From Euonymus europaeus (Eukaryota; Streptophyta; Magnoliopsida; Celastrales; Celastraceae), in contig OY756968.1 of assembly GCA_963580455.1 (NCBI GenBank), forward strand, positions 21,917,996-21,981,995: a stretch of DNA of 64,000 nucleotides, written 5' to 3'. Under the pieces are notes generated by a model. The model was not told where the DNA came from. It worked only from the letters and a program-made list of their open reading frames with translations, and did no database searches. Made by a program: the position numbers and the translations under genes. Positions 23,901 to 37,601 of this stretch are shown piece by piece. Position 1 is the stretch's first letter. The number at the start of each line of letters is the position of its first letter.

Positions 23901-24179
23901 GTACAAATCTGAGAGAAAGCAGAAGAAAATATGACCAATGGATTGTTTATAGTATGTTACTGTTTGAAATAGTAACATGAAGAAGTCTGAATGAACACAT
24001 ATGAGCGATTGATAGAATCTGCAGATTATTTTTAGATTCAACACTCATAAAATTCAAGAAAATTCAAAACAAAAATTATGTACTCAACATATACACACCT
24101 AAATGAAAACAAGGAATAATAGAAACATTATCATATCTAAAGGTTTTTGAACTTTAAATTATAAAAAACTGATCTGGAG

Positions 24180-24365
24180 AGAAAAGGAAGAAGAACTCAT
24201 TGATGCATACAAAAAAAGAAGAAATTCAGATCCAACAAAGAAGAAGAATAAGAAAATAGGAGGAAGAAGAAATGGGGAGACAAAGAAGAAGAAGAAAAAG
24301 ATGAAGAAAAGACAGGGAAGAAGAAAAGATGAAAGGAAGTGGGGGAAGAAGAAAGAGAAAATAGA
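24180..24365 (+). repeat. Polypurine (GAA/GGA)-rich tract
   Basis: About 185 bp almost purely A and G on the plus strand, for example GAAGAAGAATAAGAAAATAG and GGAAGTGGGGGAAGAAGAAAG. Open frames across it are low-complexity artefacts. Confidence 0.9.
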
Positions 24366-25914
24366 CTTATAAGAGAGAGAATGATAAAGATCGAAAGATA
24401 ATTGACAGTTTTATGAATATTTTTATATCCAACTTCTTTTGTTAGACTTGAATGTCTATGAGTCCAAAAATGAATAATGACCATCATTATCCCTATCAAC
24501 TATATCTCCAGAGAAATTTTGGGGATTTTTTTACTTGGGCTTTATTTAGCAGACCTAGGAAGGAAAAGAAGAAGAAGAAGGTCCCCAATAAAAATGTAAG
24601 CTCCAAAATGTCACTCTTAATGGTCTCTCTAATTAGGGCATGCCTCATTGTCCCACATTCTCTCACGATAGTTGAAAACAGTATAAGAAAAAAATCCTCC
24701 TGCTAATCTTATTATGCCCCCAATGAATTCGATTCCTGAATCTACCACTCTCTCTTATATTATATTTTTTTATTGTCTCTCTCTCTCTTACTTTTTTTAT
24801 TCTCTCTTATTCTTATATTTTTTCTCATATTTTTTGGTTTAATATATTTTGAAATATTAAAATATACGATGTGATATGAAAAGAGGATGTGTGATTGGAA
24901 GAGTGTTATAATAGAGATAACCTAAAATAAATTTTTGAGTTCAAATAGGAGAAATCATGTACCATATTTTAGGGTAAGGGTTGGACATTCTCTTATTATA
25001 ATAAAACTAATTCAGTGATTAATTAAAACATATTATTAGACTCATTTTAGAGTAAAAATTAGAAAAATTTAAAAATGTATTACCATGATCCTTTTGGGTG
25101 GTAAAACTGTATTATTTTTTTCCCAATTAAGTGTAGACAATTTAATATTTTTGGTCTAGCTAGTACTATTTTATTTTTCCAATTACTAAGTTATCTTAAC
25201 CATGTTTTCTCAATATTCCCATTAGAACTTCCTTTCGTATAGTAAATTTTTCCTTACTCCATGACTCTGTAAATCGTGAATCATTACAAACAAAAGTGTT
25301 AAAATAAAATATCTCACATCCAAAAATTGCAGAAAAATAAAATACTTTAAAGTCAAGTTCCAAACATCTCAATTATATATGACACTTCTAAAGATAAAAA
25401 TATGTGAATCTCGAGAACAATATCTCTACAAATAGTTTGGGTTTTATTTTCTTTAAAAAAAGGGTACAAGCACTAATTAAAGAGTAAAAGACAATACAAT
25501 GAGTGTTTCATAGGGCACACAAATATATATATATATATATATATATATTTTATTTATAAAGGACATGCGCATGCCACTTGAACAAAAAAGGTAATATTGG
25601 TCCCCATTCAAAATGTCTAAAGTGGGCTTCTTCTTTGAGGGATCCAAAGACAGATATATGGGCTGGTTATAAACTCTTCAAGCCCATCAATATGACATAT
25701 GGGCTAGTAATAGAAGCCCATCATTTGCTTCAGTAGTCATTCTAGACCTTACAATATGCCTCTTATGTGCTATTAAACATGACAAAACAAAAAAGGCTCA
25801 CAAGTACAATAGCAGATAAATACCATAACTTTAACATTATAATCTTGATTTCTATAATCCAAACCACACGAGCATACATACATTCACTATGTCACACACA
25901 AGAATATCATCAAT
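24366..25914. other. AT-rich intergenic region, no gene seen
   Basis: Low-complexity AT-rich sequence with a (TA)n run near 25526-25549. Nothing in it supports a gene. The last part is the 3' flank of the transporter gene. Confidence 0.6.
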
Positions 25915-28710
25915 TCAAGCAGGCGACTTATCGAGCTCGGTTAACTCTTGATCGCCTTTCTCTAAGTTTGTGTATTGTTCTGCACAAGGTCCATAACACC
26001 AACTACAAACGAAAAAATAGAGCATGTTAATGAAGCTCAATATGGCAAGAACCCAATAGTAATTGTCATAGTGACCCTTGTTGATGTTGTTTGAAACCCA
26101 ACTTTCTTTTCCTCCTTTGGAAGTGATGTGATCCACACTGCTCAGAATCACACTTGCTAACAAGTTAGCCACAGCCATACCGAGTCCGAATAGAGCAGAA
26201 GCAATGCTTGACATGCTTCTTGGGAACTCAGAGTAATAGAACTCTGTTTGGCCTATAGCATTGAAGGCTTCAGCTAAACCGTTCAAGCAGTGTTGCGGGA
26301 CAAGCCACATTGCGCTCATGTCCATAAGTACTGCTTGGGAATTGTTTGCAAAGCCTTCATTGATTGCTCTTCTGCGTCGAATGTTCTCAACGATTGCTGA
26401 AACTGTCATGGAAAGGAAGGAAAAGAATATCCCAATTCCCATTCTTAGTTTAACACCTAGTATTACAGGTTTACCTTTGATCTTCGATGCTAAGGGAAGG
26501 ATTACTCGATCGTAGAGAAGTATCCAGATGGTTAGAGTAATAATTGTGAACATCCCGAAAGAGCCTGCTGGTATTTGGAATCCTGAAGTGATGTGTCGGT
26601 TCATTGAATTGGCTTGGAGCAATGGGAATGAGCTTTGGCTAATGTTTATCGACATTAGGACTCCTGTAGACCATATTGGGATAACCTTAATGAGTGCTTT
26701 GAGCTCTTCTACTTGCTCTATCGAGCAAAGCCTCCAAGGGTTTGAAGGTGATCCATCCGGTGCGAAATCTGATTCTGGATTACTGATGATGCAAGCTTTA
26801 TTCAAGAACCTGGCAGTATTAATTTGACAAGAGTATTTGAAACAACATCAGCGACCAAACTACTAGACAAATCTAATTACATTGATGAAGTGATACCTTA
26901 ATTTATCAGTTGGAGCAATGACGTTTGAGTCTCTCTTCTGATAGTACCCTCCTTTTGAATTTAGAGGAGGAAAGGAGAGCTTTCTATTTTTATAGGAAGC
27001 GACTACCACCTGAGCAAAACCAGTGAATAAACTTTGCTTTGCTTTTCGCTTGATATAAAGTGGAGATGCAAGGAAGAATAACAATGCCGAGATGAGCATG
27101 ATAATAGCAGGAACTCCAAATCCGACTTTCCATCCAAGATGATCTTGAATGTAAACGATACCAGTTAAAGCAATCAGCACAGCAACAGCGGAGGAGGCAT
27201 AGTACCAGCCAAAGAAACTCTCCAAGACCCTCTTGTCTCCTGAGTTTACTTTATCTTGCAACTGATCTGCCCCAAATGCCAAGGAACATGGCCTAATGCC
27301 ACCAGCTCCAATTGATATGAGGACAAAGGAGGATATTAGAAAAGTCATTTGCCCTGCAGTCGGGGAGTCGCAACCTTGAGTAGATTGATTGCATGGTGGA
27401 GGCTTTATGTGTGGAATCATTGTTGTAGACCATAAGAGGACCATTCCCTGTATCATTCCAAATTTCATGAGATGATTAATATTTACACACCCACAAGATA
27501 ACCACATCGCAAGGACGATAGATTTTCCGGTTCTAATACAGACAATAACAATAAGAATGATTCATGTTTCTCATTCAATTATAATTTCATCTGCAAAAAA
27601 GGTTCAGGTTATGGCATATTTCAGTGTTTCTTCCATTAGAACATAAGAAGTATGACTAGTTATGGCATATTGAAATCCACATACAGGTATGACTATGCAC
27701 AATTAGAACAATAGGTGATCTTATACACATACACATACAGGTATGACTAAATATACAATTAGCAAAAGATCAAAGTGTGATCAAATCATCACAAAACCAT
27801 TTGTTTTAAAAGAATCGCAACTGGTTCATCTGTAACAAGCTTGGTTAATAATCCTCTTATTTTCTACTCAAAACTTAGGGTATAATTTCATGTGTATGAT
27901 CTCTGATACATGTTAAACCCTCTGGCTCCACGCAGTTAGATCCCAAGTCCAAGCCAACACTTCAGAGTTCAGAGAATTGATTGGTGAGGCCATGGATTAT
28001 GGTCTTTGAATCTAGGCCCAGCCCTTTAATTCAAAAAGCAAAAAATATTTAGAAGGTGCCGTAACATGGACAAGTCACATGACACAGACTCATAGGCAGC
28101 GGAAAAGGAAGTCACTTGACACAATTGTTTTCTATTTCTGTCAAAATCAACAGTGATGCTTCATCAATTGCTTAGTATCTGTATTTCAATCCAGCCAAAA
28201 ACACAACTGACCATTAGAGAATAATAACTGGCCTGCTCATCAGAATCAATTGCAGGCATAAAAAGAAGACAAAACAAAGAATCTGAAGATCAATGTTACC
28301 AAGAAACTGGCGATGGAGCCCAAGGCAATGGTGAGAAATCGACCCAGATAGGAATCAGAGACGAAAGCACCCAAAAGAGGCAAGAAATTGGTAGCAGCTG
28401 ACCAGAAGAAGAGTATGTTGGTGCCTTTAGCTACTGTCACTCTGTAATCTCTCATCAAGTAGAATATCATGTTAGGCGTCAACCCATAGCTTGAAACCTT
28501 CTCAAATGCCTCATTTGCTGCATATATATATACACACATATAACCCAAACCCAACATAAATCAAACGTGTAAAACAACATAAATATACAGATGAATTGAA
28601 GATCAAACGCATGTACCTATGATAAATGGCATGGTAACTAGGCCTCCTTTCTTCCTCTTTGGGGTCTGTTGGGTATTCATCTGTCTCTGATCTGAATTGG
28701 GTTCTCCCAT
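25915..28710 (-). CDS. NRT1/PTR family (NPF1-type) nitrate/peptide transporter
   Basis: Four exons, 28710-28617, 28517-28300, 27447-26897 and 26809-25915, give 585 residues, the normal NPF length. These are major-facilitator proton symporters of 12 membrane spans, in the plasma membrane for characterised NPF1 members; NPF1.1 and NPF1.2 (NRT1.12 and NRT1.11) move nitrate in leaf phloem. Visible signatures: KRKKGGLVTMPFIIANEAFE at the start, carrying the ExxE(K/R) proton-coupling motif as EAFEK (residues about 34-38); AATNFLPLLGAFVSDSYLGR; GAGGIRPCSLAFGADQ; ESFFGWYYASSAVAVLIA; and the C-terminal NINKGHYDNYYWVLAILSF. The central loop ends TDKLRFLNKAC, as in NPF1.2. All introns are GT-AG. Substrate is inferred from family only. 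Confidence 0.93.
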
Positions 28711-29869
28711 TTCTTCGGCACAATTTTTCGAACACAACAAGCACACAAACACACCACTCGAGATAGAGAGAGAGAGAGAGAGGGGATGGGAGGAAGAGAG
28801 GTTCTTCCAACGAAATCTTTTGTCTTCTGGTTTCTAACTTACATGATTTTTAGTCGAAAGTAGAAGCAATGCATGACCAGTTAGGCAGGTAGCGTGTGTC
28901 AGTTACTATAGACTAATAGATACCTATTTATATACACATTGTATTCTACTCTTATACATAAATTAATTACTCAAGTTAGAAAGAAAAAAAACACAAACAC
29001 ACCACGATCTGTCGTACCAGTTGCAGGTGTGTATTGTAATCCTCTTTTCTTTTCTTTTCACATTGAAAGAGAGAATAAAAGAGAAAAGAAAAGTCACTTT
29101 AAAGTTTAAAAACTGACAATGGCCTCCTGTCATGTGCTGAAAAGAACAGATAATCATACATGAATCTAGGGTTTTGGATCTGAATGGCCAAAACATAAAT
29201 CATACATACATTCGAAATTCAGATTTAAATACAAGTCATGTTCAAAAATTTCGTAAACACTTATATTATTCGACCTGAAATCAACGCGGAACCCATTTTC
29301 TTTTGCGACCCTACATAGATCTGTCATGTGGTGCAAAAAAAGGGTTTTGATTATTGATAAGGATGGTCCACTCTCCGGTCTCCATGCTCTGAGTAGTCTT
29401 TCAGAAATGCTATGTAAAGAGATCCAATGATGAGAGAAAGAGTGGGCAAAGGCCATTTGAAAATTGGGCCAATGACAATCTGTTCTGTGCTTTATTGATG
29501 AGTTCAATGCATGCATATGGTGTGTCCAGTCTGATCCATCAGACAAAAACATTTCAGCTACTGACACCAACAATTCAGCTTTTCTTCTTCTTCTTCTTTT
29601 GCTTTCTGGGTTTTAAGTTAGAAAGTTTTCTGAAAAGCTGTGAAATACAGAGAACAAAGAAGAGAGAGATTTCGTATGCAAAGTTTGGTTGATGAACACA
29701 TGTTTTGTTGTCAAACCCTAAAAGCATGATAAGATTAATACATACAATATATTCATAACCAATGCGAGCTGATTGGACTCGGCTCCCAAAAACAAATTAG
29801 TCAAGAAATGATTTCTCTAATTCATACAAAATTTACTTTCCTTCATAATCTCTCATCGAAAGAGTATGA
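28711..29869. other. 5' flank of the NPF gene
   Basis: It contains (GA)n and AT-rich sequence. A 135-codon open frame at 29166-29573 (minus) has no recognisable domain and no supporting exon structure, so I do not call it a gene. Confidence 0.5.
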
Positions 29870-30060
29870 GCCTATAAAACGCAATGGTAATCGGCTTGAG
29901 AAGAGTAGGTCATTTAACTGAAATACTTGAGTTCGATCATTGTCCCTACGTCACATAACTTACAATTAACATTCTACCCATATATCGAGAGGATGGATAC
30001 ACGAATCCTTAAGAGTTGGGTTCTGCCTCAACTCAAACATAGGGCTTTCGGCAACCGGCC
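29870..30060 (+). mobile_element. SINE-like unit with weak box B
   Basis: TTGAGTTCGATCATTGTCCC (near 29928-29947) resembles box B. It is preceded by a tRNA-like AGCCTATAAAACGCAATGG stretch and followed by text ending GGGTTCTGCCTCAAC. Borders and target duplication are not determined. Confidence 0.35.
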
Positions 30061-30230
30061 GGCCCAATGAGCACCATGGCTCGCAAGAACACCTTATTAT
30101 TTATACAAAATAATTGCAATAGCATACCAACTTACCGTGCCACTTTAGGCACAAACTGATGAATCCGCTTAATTTCCTTAGGGCCTGTCTCAGCCCTCAG
30201 GTCTAATCATATTATGAAAATGGACGAAAA

Positions 30231-30274
<44 letters not shown>

Positions 30275-30485
30275 TTTTTTTTTTAAAGTGCTTTATGTGT
30301 GTTTTGATAGATGAGTGATGTTGGACCACCCTGGCTTTAACAAGTAGCACTCGCTTGCATTATTGAGAAATGTATCAATTATGTGTGTGATGTTGGAGAT
30401 TAGATATTTTAATCTGGTTCAGGATATCTAACATTTTGGAATTTCTCTAACACACTTTTACACTTGACTATATATATATATATAT

Positions 30486-30859
30486 GAATTCTCCTATAAG
30501 ATACTAAAATAAGATCTTAAAATGAGGTTCTATTTTTTGGGATCACTTTTAGGTTCAAATTAATTTTTTAAAAATTATATTTGTTTTTTGATCGGTTTTA
30601 CAAATCCAATGATATATTTTTTGTTAGAAAAAAAATAACATGAAAATTCTGGACCATCGAATATAAATTAAAAATATTTGATGTTTCAATCACAATGAAT
30701 TTGATTTTTTATTTCTAACAAAATATATATCGTTGGATTCGTAAGACCGATCAAAATACAACTATAAAATTTTCAAATTTAAGAAAAAAAACAATTTAGA
30801 CCCCAAAAGATAGGGTCTCATTTTAAGACCTTATTTTAGGCTCTCATATGAGAATTTCT
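30486..30859. mobile_element. Foldback MITE, copy 1
   Basis: About 375 bp that is almost one long inverted repeat. The left half (GAATTCTCCTATAAGATACT and ATATATTTTTTGTTAGAAA) is complementary to the right half (TTTCTAACAAAATATATATC and TCTCATATGAGAATTTC). The centre reads TTGATGTTTCAATCACAATG. The same unit recurs at 42491, 55207 and 55571. Confidence 0.75.
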
Positions 30860-31288
30860 GTATATATATATAATATAAACTTACAGTACATTATACACTT
30901 TCTTTCTTCTTCTTCTTCTTCATAAGAATTTACAGGTTATCTATGCTTTAATATAAGTTCGAATAATAATAATAAAAAAATGTGCAATTTACTTGTTGGG
31001 AGAGTTTTGTCCCCTTAGTACGACCCTCCCGAATCGATCCGAATTTAATTGCAGTGCGATTAACTGTGGACACCGGACGATTTTTACAAAAAACAAAGAC
31101 GTGCAATTTAATTGCTCAACTAAAAATATTCATCCTGGCCAACAGGCCAAATCAGGTTTTCTTAGGTCTCGAATCATTTTCTTATCAATGTCTTTCTTTA
31201 GGGCACAAGCCAGCAGCCCATTTTCAGCGGACTGAGACGAGAATGGCAAAAAAGTATGATGAAAAACTGCAATTGGGCTGTCATTCAA

Positions 31289-31525
31289 CTATACTCTCTG
31301 CACCCCACAATAATTAAAATCCAACCACATCATAAATAATAAAAAATTTACTAATTTACAAAATACACCCAATAAGAAAAATAAAAATAAAAATAGCAAA
31401 CAAGATAACCGAGGGATCCTATTAGAATCATCAATGTCAGACTGCATGACAACAACCACCATCCCATTTACACGCTTAGTTTTTCTTGCCCATTCAACAA
31501 CTCCTCCTTTGCTCTCAAATGTCAT
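31289..31525 (-). pseudogene. Fragment like a FAR1/MULE-transposase N-terminal domain
   Basis: The first 33 codons read MTFESKGGVVEWARKTKRVN followed by GMVVVVMQSDIDD. This resembles the F-S-(E/D)-L--W(A/V)R--G--NGFV(I)VI--SD segment at the N-terminus of plant FAR1-type and MULE transposase proteins. The rest of the frame is hydrophobic and unrelated. No flanking repeats were seen. The neighbouring 30860-32343 holds no other feature I can support. Confidence 0.35.
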
Positions 31526-32343
31526 ATTATATTTGTAAGGAAAGTCAGAGTCGTGTCTTTATTTTCCTCAGCTTCAAACTGATTCTGCAATCTGCAATGA
31601 TGTAATTGAAAAACTCTTTCTTTAATTGAACTGATATTGCCTATTTGGCAGATTAGAGACATTTGATTAGAATACTGTCTAGTTACTAAAAAATTATCTC
31701 AACAAACAACATGAGATGGTACTCGATTTCGTCTGGCCAGACTTGCATACAACGAAACGACAGCGTATTATTGAACTAAACAACAGTGTACAGCGGCGAG
31801 AGGTGCTCAACCTACTGTTTCTTGCTCGTGTTGTTGTTCTGGTGAGAGGAGAGGATGGGGTGTGATAATCTTGTATCTTGAAAGACAGAGGTCAAAATTA
31901 AGTCGATCAAATCAAAGCTGAGGCGTAATTGAAAAAGAGTGAAGCGCAAATAAGACGGGCCTGCCCGATAAAGCTTGTCTGTGCTGGCTAAGCCCAATTT
32001 TTTTCTTCTTCAATTTTGTGTAAGTAGCCCTGTAAAGTTTGTATGGACTGGCATTTAAGGTCCAAACTTAATTTAAAACTTAAGTTTCTCATAGAAACAA
32101 AACACTAAGTTAATAATGGGATTAACATTTGGGAGGAAAGGGGGTGGAGGGAGCAGTACAGCAGTCATCAGACTGCAAGTGGCAACAACACTCTATATTG
32201 GACTGACAAAGCATAGTGCAGAAACGATTGCTCAAACTGGCTTATTATCACATGATACATAGTTGATCAATGAGTCATTCCAGAATCACAGTAAGGTCTA
32301 ATCTTCACTGTGAGCCATAGCCTGGTTTATCCGACAGATGGAT

Positions 32344-35214
32344 TCAAGCATCAGCCTCAGACCATTCCTTCAGTGATGGCGTTGCGACGCCCACATTTTT
32401 CATGTCAAGTATGTTTGCTGGTTCAGAAAATTTACAACTTCATATCAGTACACAATCAGCAAATTGAAATTGCTATAAAATAATCCTTAGGAGGTTTGGG
32501 ACATACTTTGTAAGGGAGTTGGGAATTGTTGAACTGAAATATCTAGGACAGGGATTGGGATAAAGGCTCGATGATGATACGATGAGTTATCTAGGATGGG
32601 TTCGGGGTCCTTCATACAATTTATAACAGTGGCAAAAGTCTTTAGGCTAGCTTTCGCTATAGTCTGGTGTACAGCTCTCCAACCTATGGACTTAAAAGAG
32701 AGCACATTTTCTTTTACAATGCATGAACTTATGTATTCATATCAAGCTTATTGGGAGATCGACAATCAGCACTGTGTACACCCAAATATGAGAGGGAGAA
32801 GTTTAACTTCGAGTTGCATTTAAGCATCCATGGGTTTGCCTGGCTAGGATAAAAGATCTACTGAACGGGGTTGTTATATGACTAAATATAACAGTAAGAT
32901 AACTATCGACGAGTGTCAGATATAAACACAATCAACTAGATTTCTTAATCCCACCATAAGTTATTCTTTCTATCCTAATCGTGATACAGTTTATTTCTTT
33001 CACAACTCATACATATTTTTCCTTGAAAAGAGACGACGTGAGCTCAATGTAGGTAAAAGAGAGCTAAACAAACTATTAAAGTAGAGAGACGTAGTGATAG
33101 TGGCAGATAAACGTAGAAATAAGCACAAGGAGTAGTGTGGAAATATGATGCTGGACTATGCAGCCCATCATCAAACTTCCAAATGAGGTGGAGTCTGAAC
33201 AGATCAACCCTCTTAGCTGACGAAATGAATTGTTGTAGTTTTGACTGGAGGTAAGTTGCAGAAGAAAAAAAAGGCACTACACCTCTTGTTTGAAATTTTA
33301 GGTCCATGGCCGCCGGTCATTTCCCTCGAGTTTCTTGAATTGACACCGGTTACTGGCATATGACAATGCAGTTTGTTAAAAACACAAGTCCACACTAGTT
33401 TCTGGCTTTACGGTCATCGTGCACTAGCACTCTATTGTTTCAGTAAGCATCTTCAATTCTTATTATAAAATATGTAGCTCACTACTGCGCTAGCCTGCCC
33501 CTTGCTAGTAAAAGGGGTTCTAGTGAATATGAAAAATGGATTGAGATAACTGTGTTTCCTATTCAATCTATGGTGACCATTTTCCTTGGGTGAGAACTCT
33601 AATTTAAAATATATCCACAGGAGTCGAGCCCTTAAACTGCCATCGAATAAGTTTCTACATGATGCAAAAATAAAGCTAACAGGAAGTCAGAAATAGATTC
33701 CATCACATCCACGTATACGTACCGATGTGTATATCAGGTGTAGCTGCAGCAGTGGCGTCGGCAATAACAGTAACAGATTCATAGTCCAGAGCTACAGCAT
33801 CAAAGACAGTCTGCCGGATACAGTTTGGAGTCTGGACACCTGGAGATACAAATAAAGATAGAAAAAGTGGTAAATAAAATCATTTAATCAAAATCCACGC
33901 AACCCCGTCAACCAGATGAATCAAAAGACTTCCATAGCCTTAAACTTTCATTTACCAACAATTACTAAATTATCAGTCCCAGAACTTTGGAGAAATGAAT
34001 GAAGATGAGTTGCAAAGAATGCACTGAACCGAGTCTTAACCAACTTATAATCCCCATCTTTTATCTCAAGGCCATCAACCAGTTCTGCTCCCTTACTTCC
34101 CTTTGAGGTTGGACCCACTTTTCCGGGAGGGTACAAGTGTCGACGAAAGCGTTCAACATCTCTCCCTAATGGATCATGCTCACGAACAACCTGGATTTTT
34201 TTTCAAGAAACATCAGCACATCTAAATTAATAAACCCTGGTTTTTTTCCCCCTGAAAACCATCCAAATTTTAAAGTGCTGATATCTTCTAATTCAAATCA
34301 AATTGAAGAAAGAGCAAGAGAAAGAAAAAAAAAACACAAGATTAACAAAGATGTATAAGCAATTAAAACTGTTTTTCATGTTGTATTAGACTGAAAAATG
34401 CAGTTTCTGCATCGAAGCAATCCCAGTCCCTTGAAATTAAGAAATCGTGATTATCAAACTAGTCAATTTTTCCTGCTTTCTGGAACAAACACAAGTGAGA
34501 ATAGCACTAGAATTGTTCTTTCTTTTTTTCCTGTTTTGATGAAACTTATCACTTAGGGGAACAACTCATCGGACACATTTTTTACAAAAACAAACGGAGC
34601 AAGCCCGCCTACCTGGCTTAAATGGGTATTGCCCATAAAGAACCAGAAAGAAAATAAAAACTGAAGCTGTTCCATGTAAAACCCAAAGTAATCCTCCTTA
34701 TTTTCCATGGAAATTCCCAGGAAACAAACAAAATTACAGTAAGAAGGAAAATTGAAAGGCCAGCGAAAAAGGTGAACTTACCCAAACAACGAGGATGCCC
34801 CTCTGCCTAGCAATTTCAACGGCCTTGACAACATTTGGGACAATCGCCTCGGCCCCATTCAGCTTCATCAACCCATCTTCAAGTATGAAATCATTCTACA
34901 TAAAAGCAATAATCTTGATACTTTGATATCAATTACAAATATAACATCCACCGGCTACACCTAGAGATAAAGAAAACTACATCTACATGCAATGTACAGG
35001 GATCCGAGGGATTGCATTAATTTATCTGTCAATTTTTTTATTGTTCAAGCCCCAAATTTGCCGAAGTTTTTTTCAAGATCAGGATTTCATAATTTCCTAG
35101 ATGTACTTGTCATATGCAGTTAAAGTTAATACAGAAGTATACATGAAAAGAGGAGTAAGAAGAGACCTGCATGTCAATTACTAAGAGAGCTGCGTGCTTC
35201 CATTTATCTGCCAT
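32344..35214 (-). CDS. Isochorismatase-family hydrolase, probable inactive nicotinamidase (At3g16190-like)
   Basis: Five exons, 35214-35167, 34895-34782, 34190-33956, 33839-33723 and 32417-32344, add to 195 residues in frame with GT-AG introns. The isochorismatase-like hydrolase fold is shown by LLVIDMQNDF (Asp14 of the catalytic triad), VVREHDP, KTRFSAFF (Lys106) and GVQTPNCIRQTVFDA, with Cys139 at the nucleophile position, then the ATAAATPDIH helix. From memory it matches Arabidopsis At3g16190, annotated as a probable inactive nicotinamidase because metal-binding residues are lacking; I therefore do not claim nicotinamide hydrolysis. No targeting peptide is evident, so it is probably cytosolic. 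The long last intron (32418-33722) holds no recognisable insertion. Confidence 0.92.
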
Positions 35215-36469
35215 GTTTCTTCTTGTTCAAAGCGACGATCAGACCAAGCAGAAAATATTGGGACGGTGTTCCTGTACAGTACAGGCTGAAATGTACTACT
35301 GCTCTAAATCATCATAAACACTTTGATAAAAGGATAATAAATATGGGTATAATGTATTATTAGGATAATTATTATTCATTTATTTTTATGGGTAATCATT
35401 ATTCTTAAAATATGAAGAAAATTATTTAAAAATATTATCTAAGTAAATAAAATATATGCATACCAAACATGAGTATTTATTTATTCATGTAATTTTAATT
35501 ACCCTTATAATTATTAAACTCTTATCAAACACACCCTAAATGTGATAAATAAATTACATGAATGTTTATGATTTAATTAAAATGTACCTTATCAACATGT
35601 GGAAGTTTAGTTGATTTTCCTATCTTGTAGGGAGTGAGATGTTGTGTGTTCGAATCTTTTCTTCTATCAATTTAAGTGAGATTTATCATCGTTATTGCGA
35701 GAGTTTTAAAAGAGAAATGACAACTTCTCTTTGTGTAACATATCAACTCATCGAGCCTCCATATTTGTGTTAAATATTCTCCTTATTTTATATTAAAAAA
35801 GATATATACATTATTTAACCTCCAATGACTGCACTACTGCAGCCCTATGCCAAAATATTTAGTGGGGATGGACATGATGACGTGGAGGGATGTCCCGTTG
35901 AATTATTGACATTTGCCATGGATAAATGGTATTATTAAAGTAAAAGAATAAATAAATTAAAGGCGAAAAAAGAATATCACTAAAATGAATTTAGTGGATA
36001 AATTATGTCAAATGTTAATAATTTCATGGGACATGTTCATCATGTCCGTTGATGACATGGTGAGCTAATTTCAGTGAATATTTTCCCCAAATCAAGTGCT
36101 TGATTATCGGATTAGTTCAATAGTTCGTATTTTCTATCTATTTTTCAACTTTGTTTTATTAGAGCAAAGAGTTGTTGTTTGACGTTATGGAGAGCATATT
36201 GTTTAATCGTATCGTAGAGCTGTTTAGACTGAAGGTTCAAGATTTTTAAGATTCAATTGACATAATGAAAATTGAGTAGTGAATTCATAATCCATAATAA
36301 ATTAATATATATTTATATATACACAAATCTAATAATATATAATACTATCAATATACATAATTTAAAAAACAAAATAATGAATAACTTCAAAATAAGGATG
36401 GTATATGTCACTCAATAATTTTCAAGCAAGTGAACAAAATTTGAAATCTATTATATATATAATCATGCT
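35215..36469. other. Intergenic AT-rich region with a box-B-like SINE trace
   Basis: Upstream flank of the hydrolase gene. TGTGTTCGAATCTTTTC near 35646 resembles a Pol III box B and may mark an old SINE (about 35600-35710). Otherwise I see no feature. Confidence 0.4.
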
Positions 36470-37445
36470 CCTATACGCAAGTCCATGCTTTTCAATATTT
36501 ATGAGCTTGTAATCTGGTCCGTTGGATCTAATGGATGGTCCTGTTTAGCCGTCAAAGAAATATCCCCATCTGCAACCCATTTGTTCCGTCTTTCCATAGC
36601 TTATGCCAACCTTCTTCTCCAAGATTATTCTCCCTCCCATTTATTCCTTATTCTCGACCCAACCCAAATCGACCTTAGACCTAGAAGTTCTTCTCGTTGA
36701 CCCAATCCCATCGAATTTCTCCTTCGCGAATTGTGACCCAAATCGCTATTCCAGACTGAGTTCTTGCCACAATCCGCGACTCTAACCTAGTTCTTGCCAC
36801 AATCCACATCGCCCTCTTGCTTGATATATATAGTGTTCTCTTTGGCTTTTATCAGGTAAATGAGTCCAAAAAATATTCAGTTATCTTTGGCCTTTGAAAA
36901 TCTTCATGGTATTCTAAGATTGTGATTTTCAGTGTTTATAGGTTTGGATACCACCATTTGTCAAATATGTTTTGATTAAGCTTGCCATGAGGAGTGTAAG
37001 ATTGAATATTTTCATGGTTTGGACCATGTTCTTATTTTGTTTCTTTCATTCTGGAAGAAAAACAAGATTCTTAATTATTTATGTTTATGTGGAATCTGAA
37101 GCTTGCTTTATGTATTTATTGAGAATAAGTTGGGTAATGCAATAGTCAAGCACAACACTAAATCAGCACCAATTCACAACACCAATGCCTAACAAAATAG
37201 AACAACAAAGTAACCAAATCTGAAGCACAAGAACAACTTATTCTCCAATAATCAGAATTGAATCACAACACCAAAATAGTTAGTTTTAAATCATTACACA
37301 ATAGAAATACCGTCATAGATGCTATAAAAGATGAATAATGTCACAGAAGTAGAGAAATTGGGCAGAGAAATACCCAACTTCGAAGAAGACCTCAACGGCT
37401 GAGATTTTAACAGATCAACATGTTTGATTTTTGGAAGGTATAGCT

Positions 37446-37601
37446 AACGACTTTGACCCTCATTGCCATGTTGCCCATCTTCAAGATCCTCGCGATGACC
37501 ATTACGAGAACTATTTCGATGATCTCTTTTATGCCTCTCGCACTTGCTTTCCCCTTCTAATTCAGGAGCAGATACAGCTACTCCAATCACCCAAAATATA
37601 A
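37446..37601 (+). pseudogene. Coding-like fragment inside the outer element, possibly captured
   Basis: A 51-codon stretch reads NDFDPHCHVAHLQDPRDDHY then ENYFDDLFYASRTCFPLL and ends at a stop. The composition and balanced codons look like real protein, unlike the surrounding sequence, but I do not recognise the family. It has no start codon of its own. Confidence 0.35.

Noticed and set aside
24197..24499. 100-codon Ser/Phe-rich open frame
   Set aside because: Translation of the polypurine tract's complement; low complexity.
29166..29573. 135-codon open frame on the minus strand upstream of the NPF gene
   Set aside because: No recognisable domain, no splice context, and composition like random sequence; length alone is not enough.
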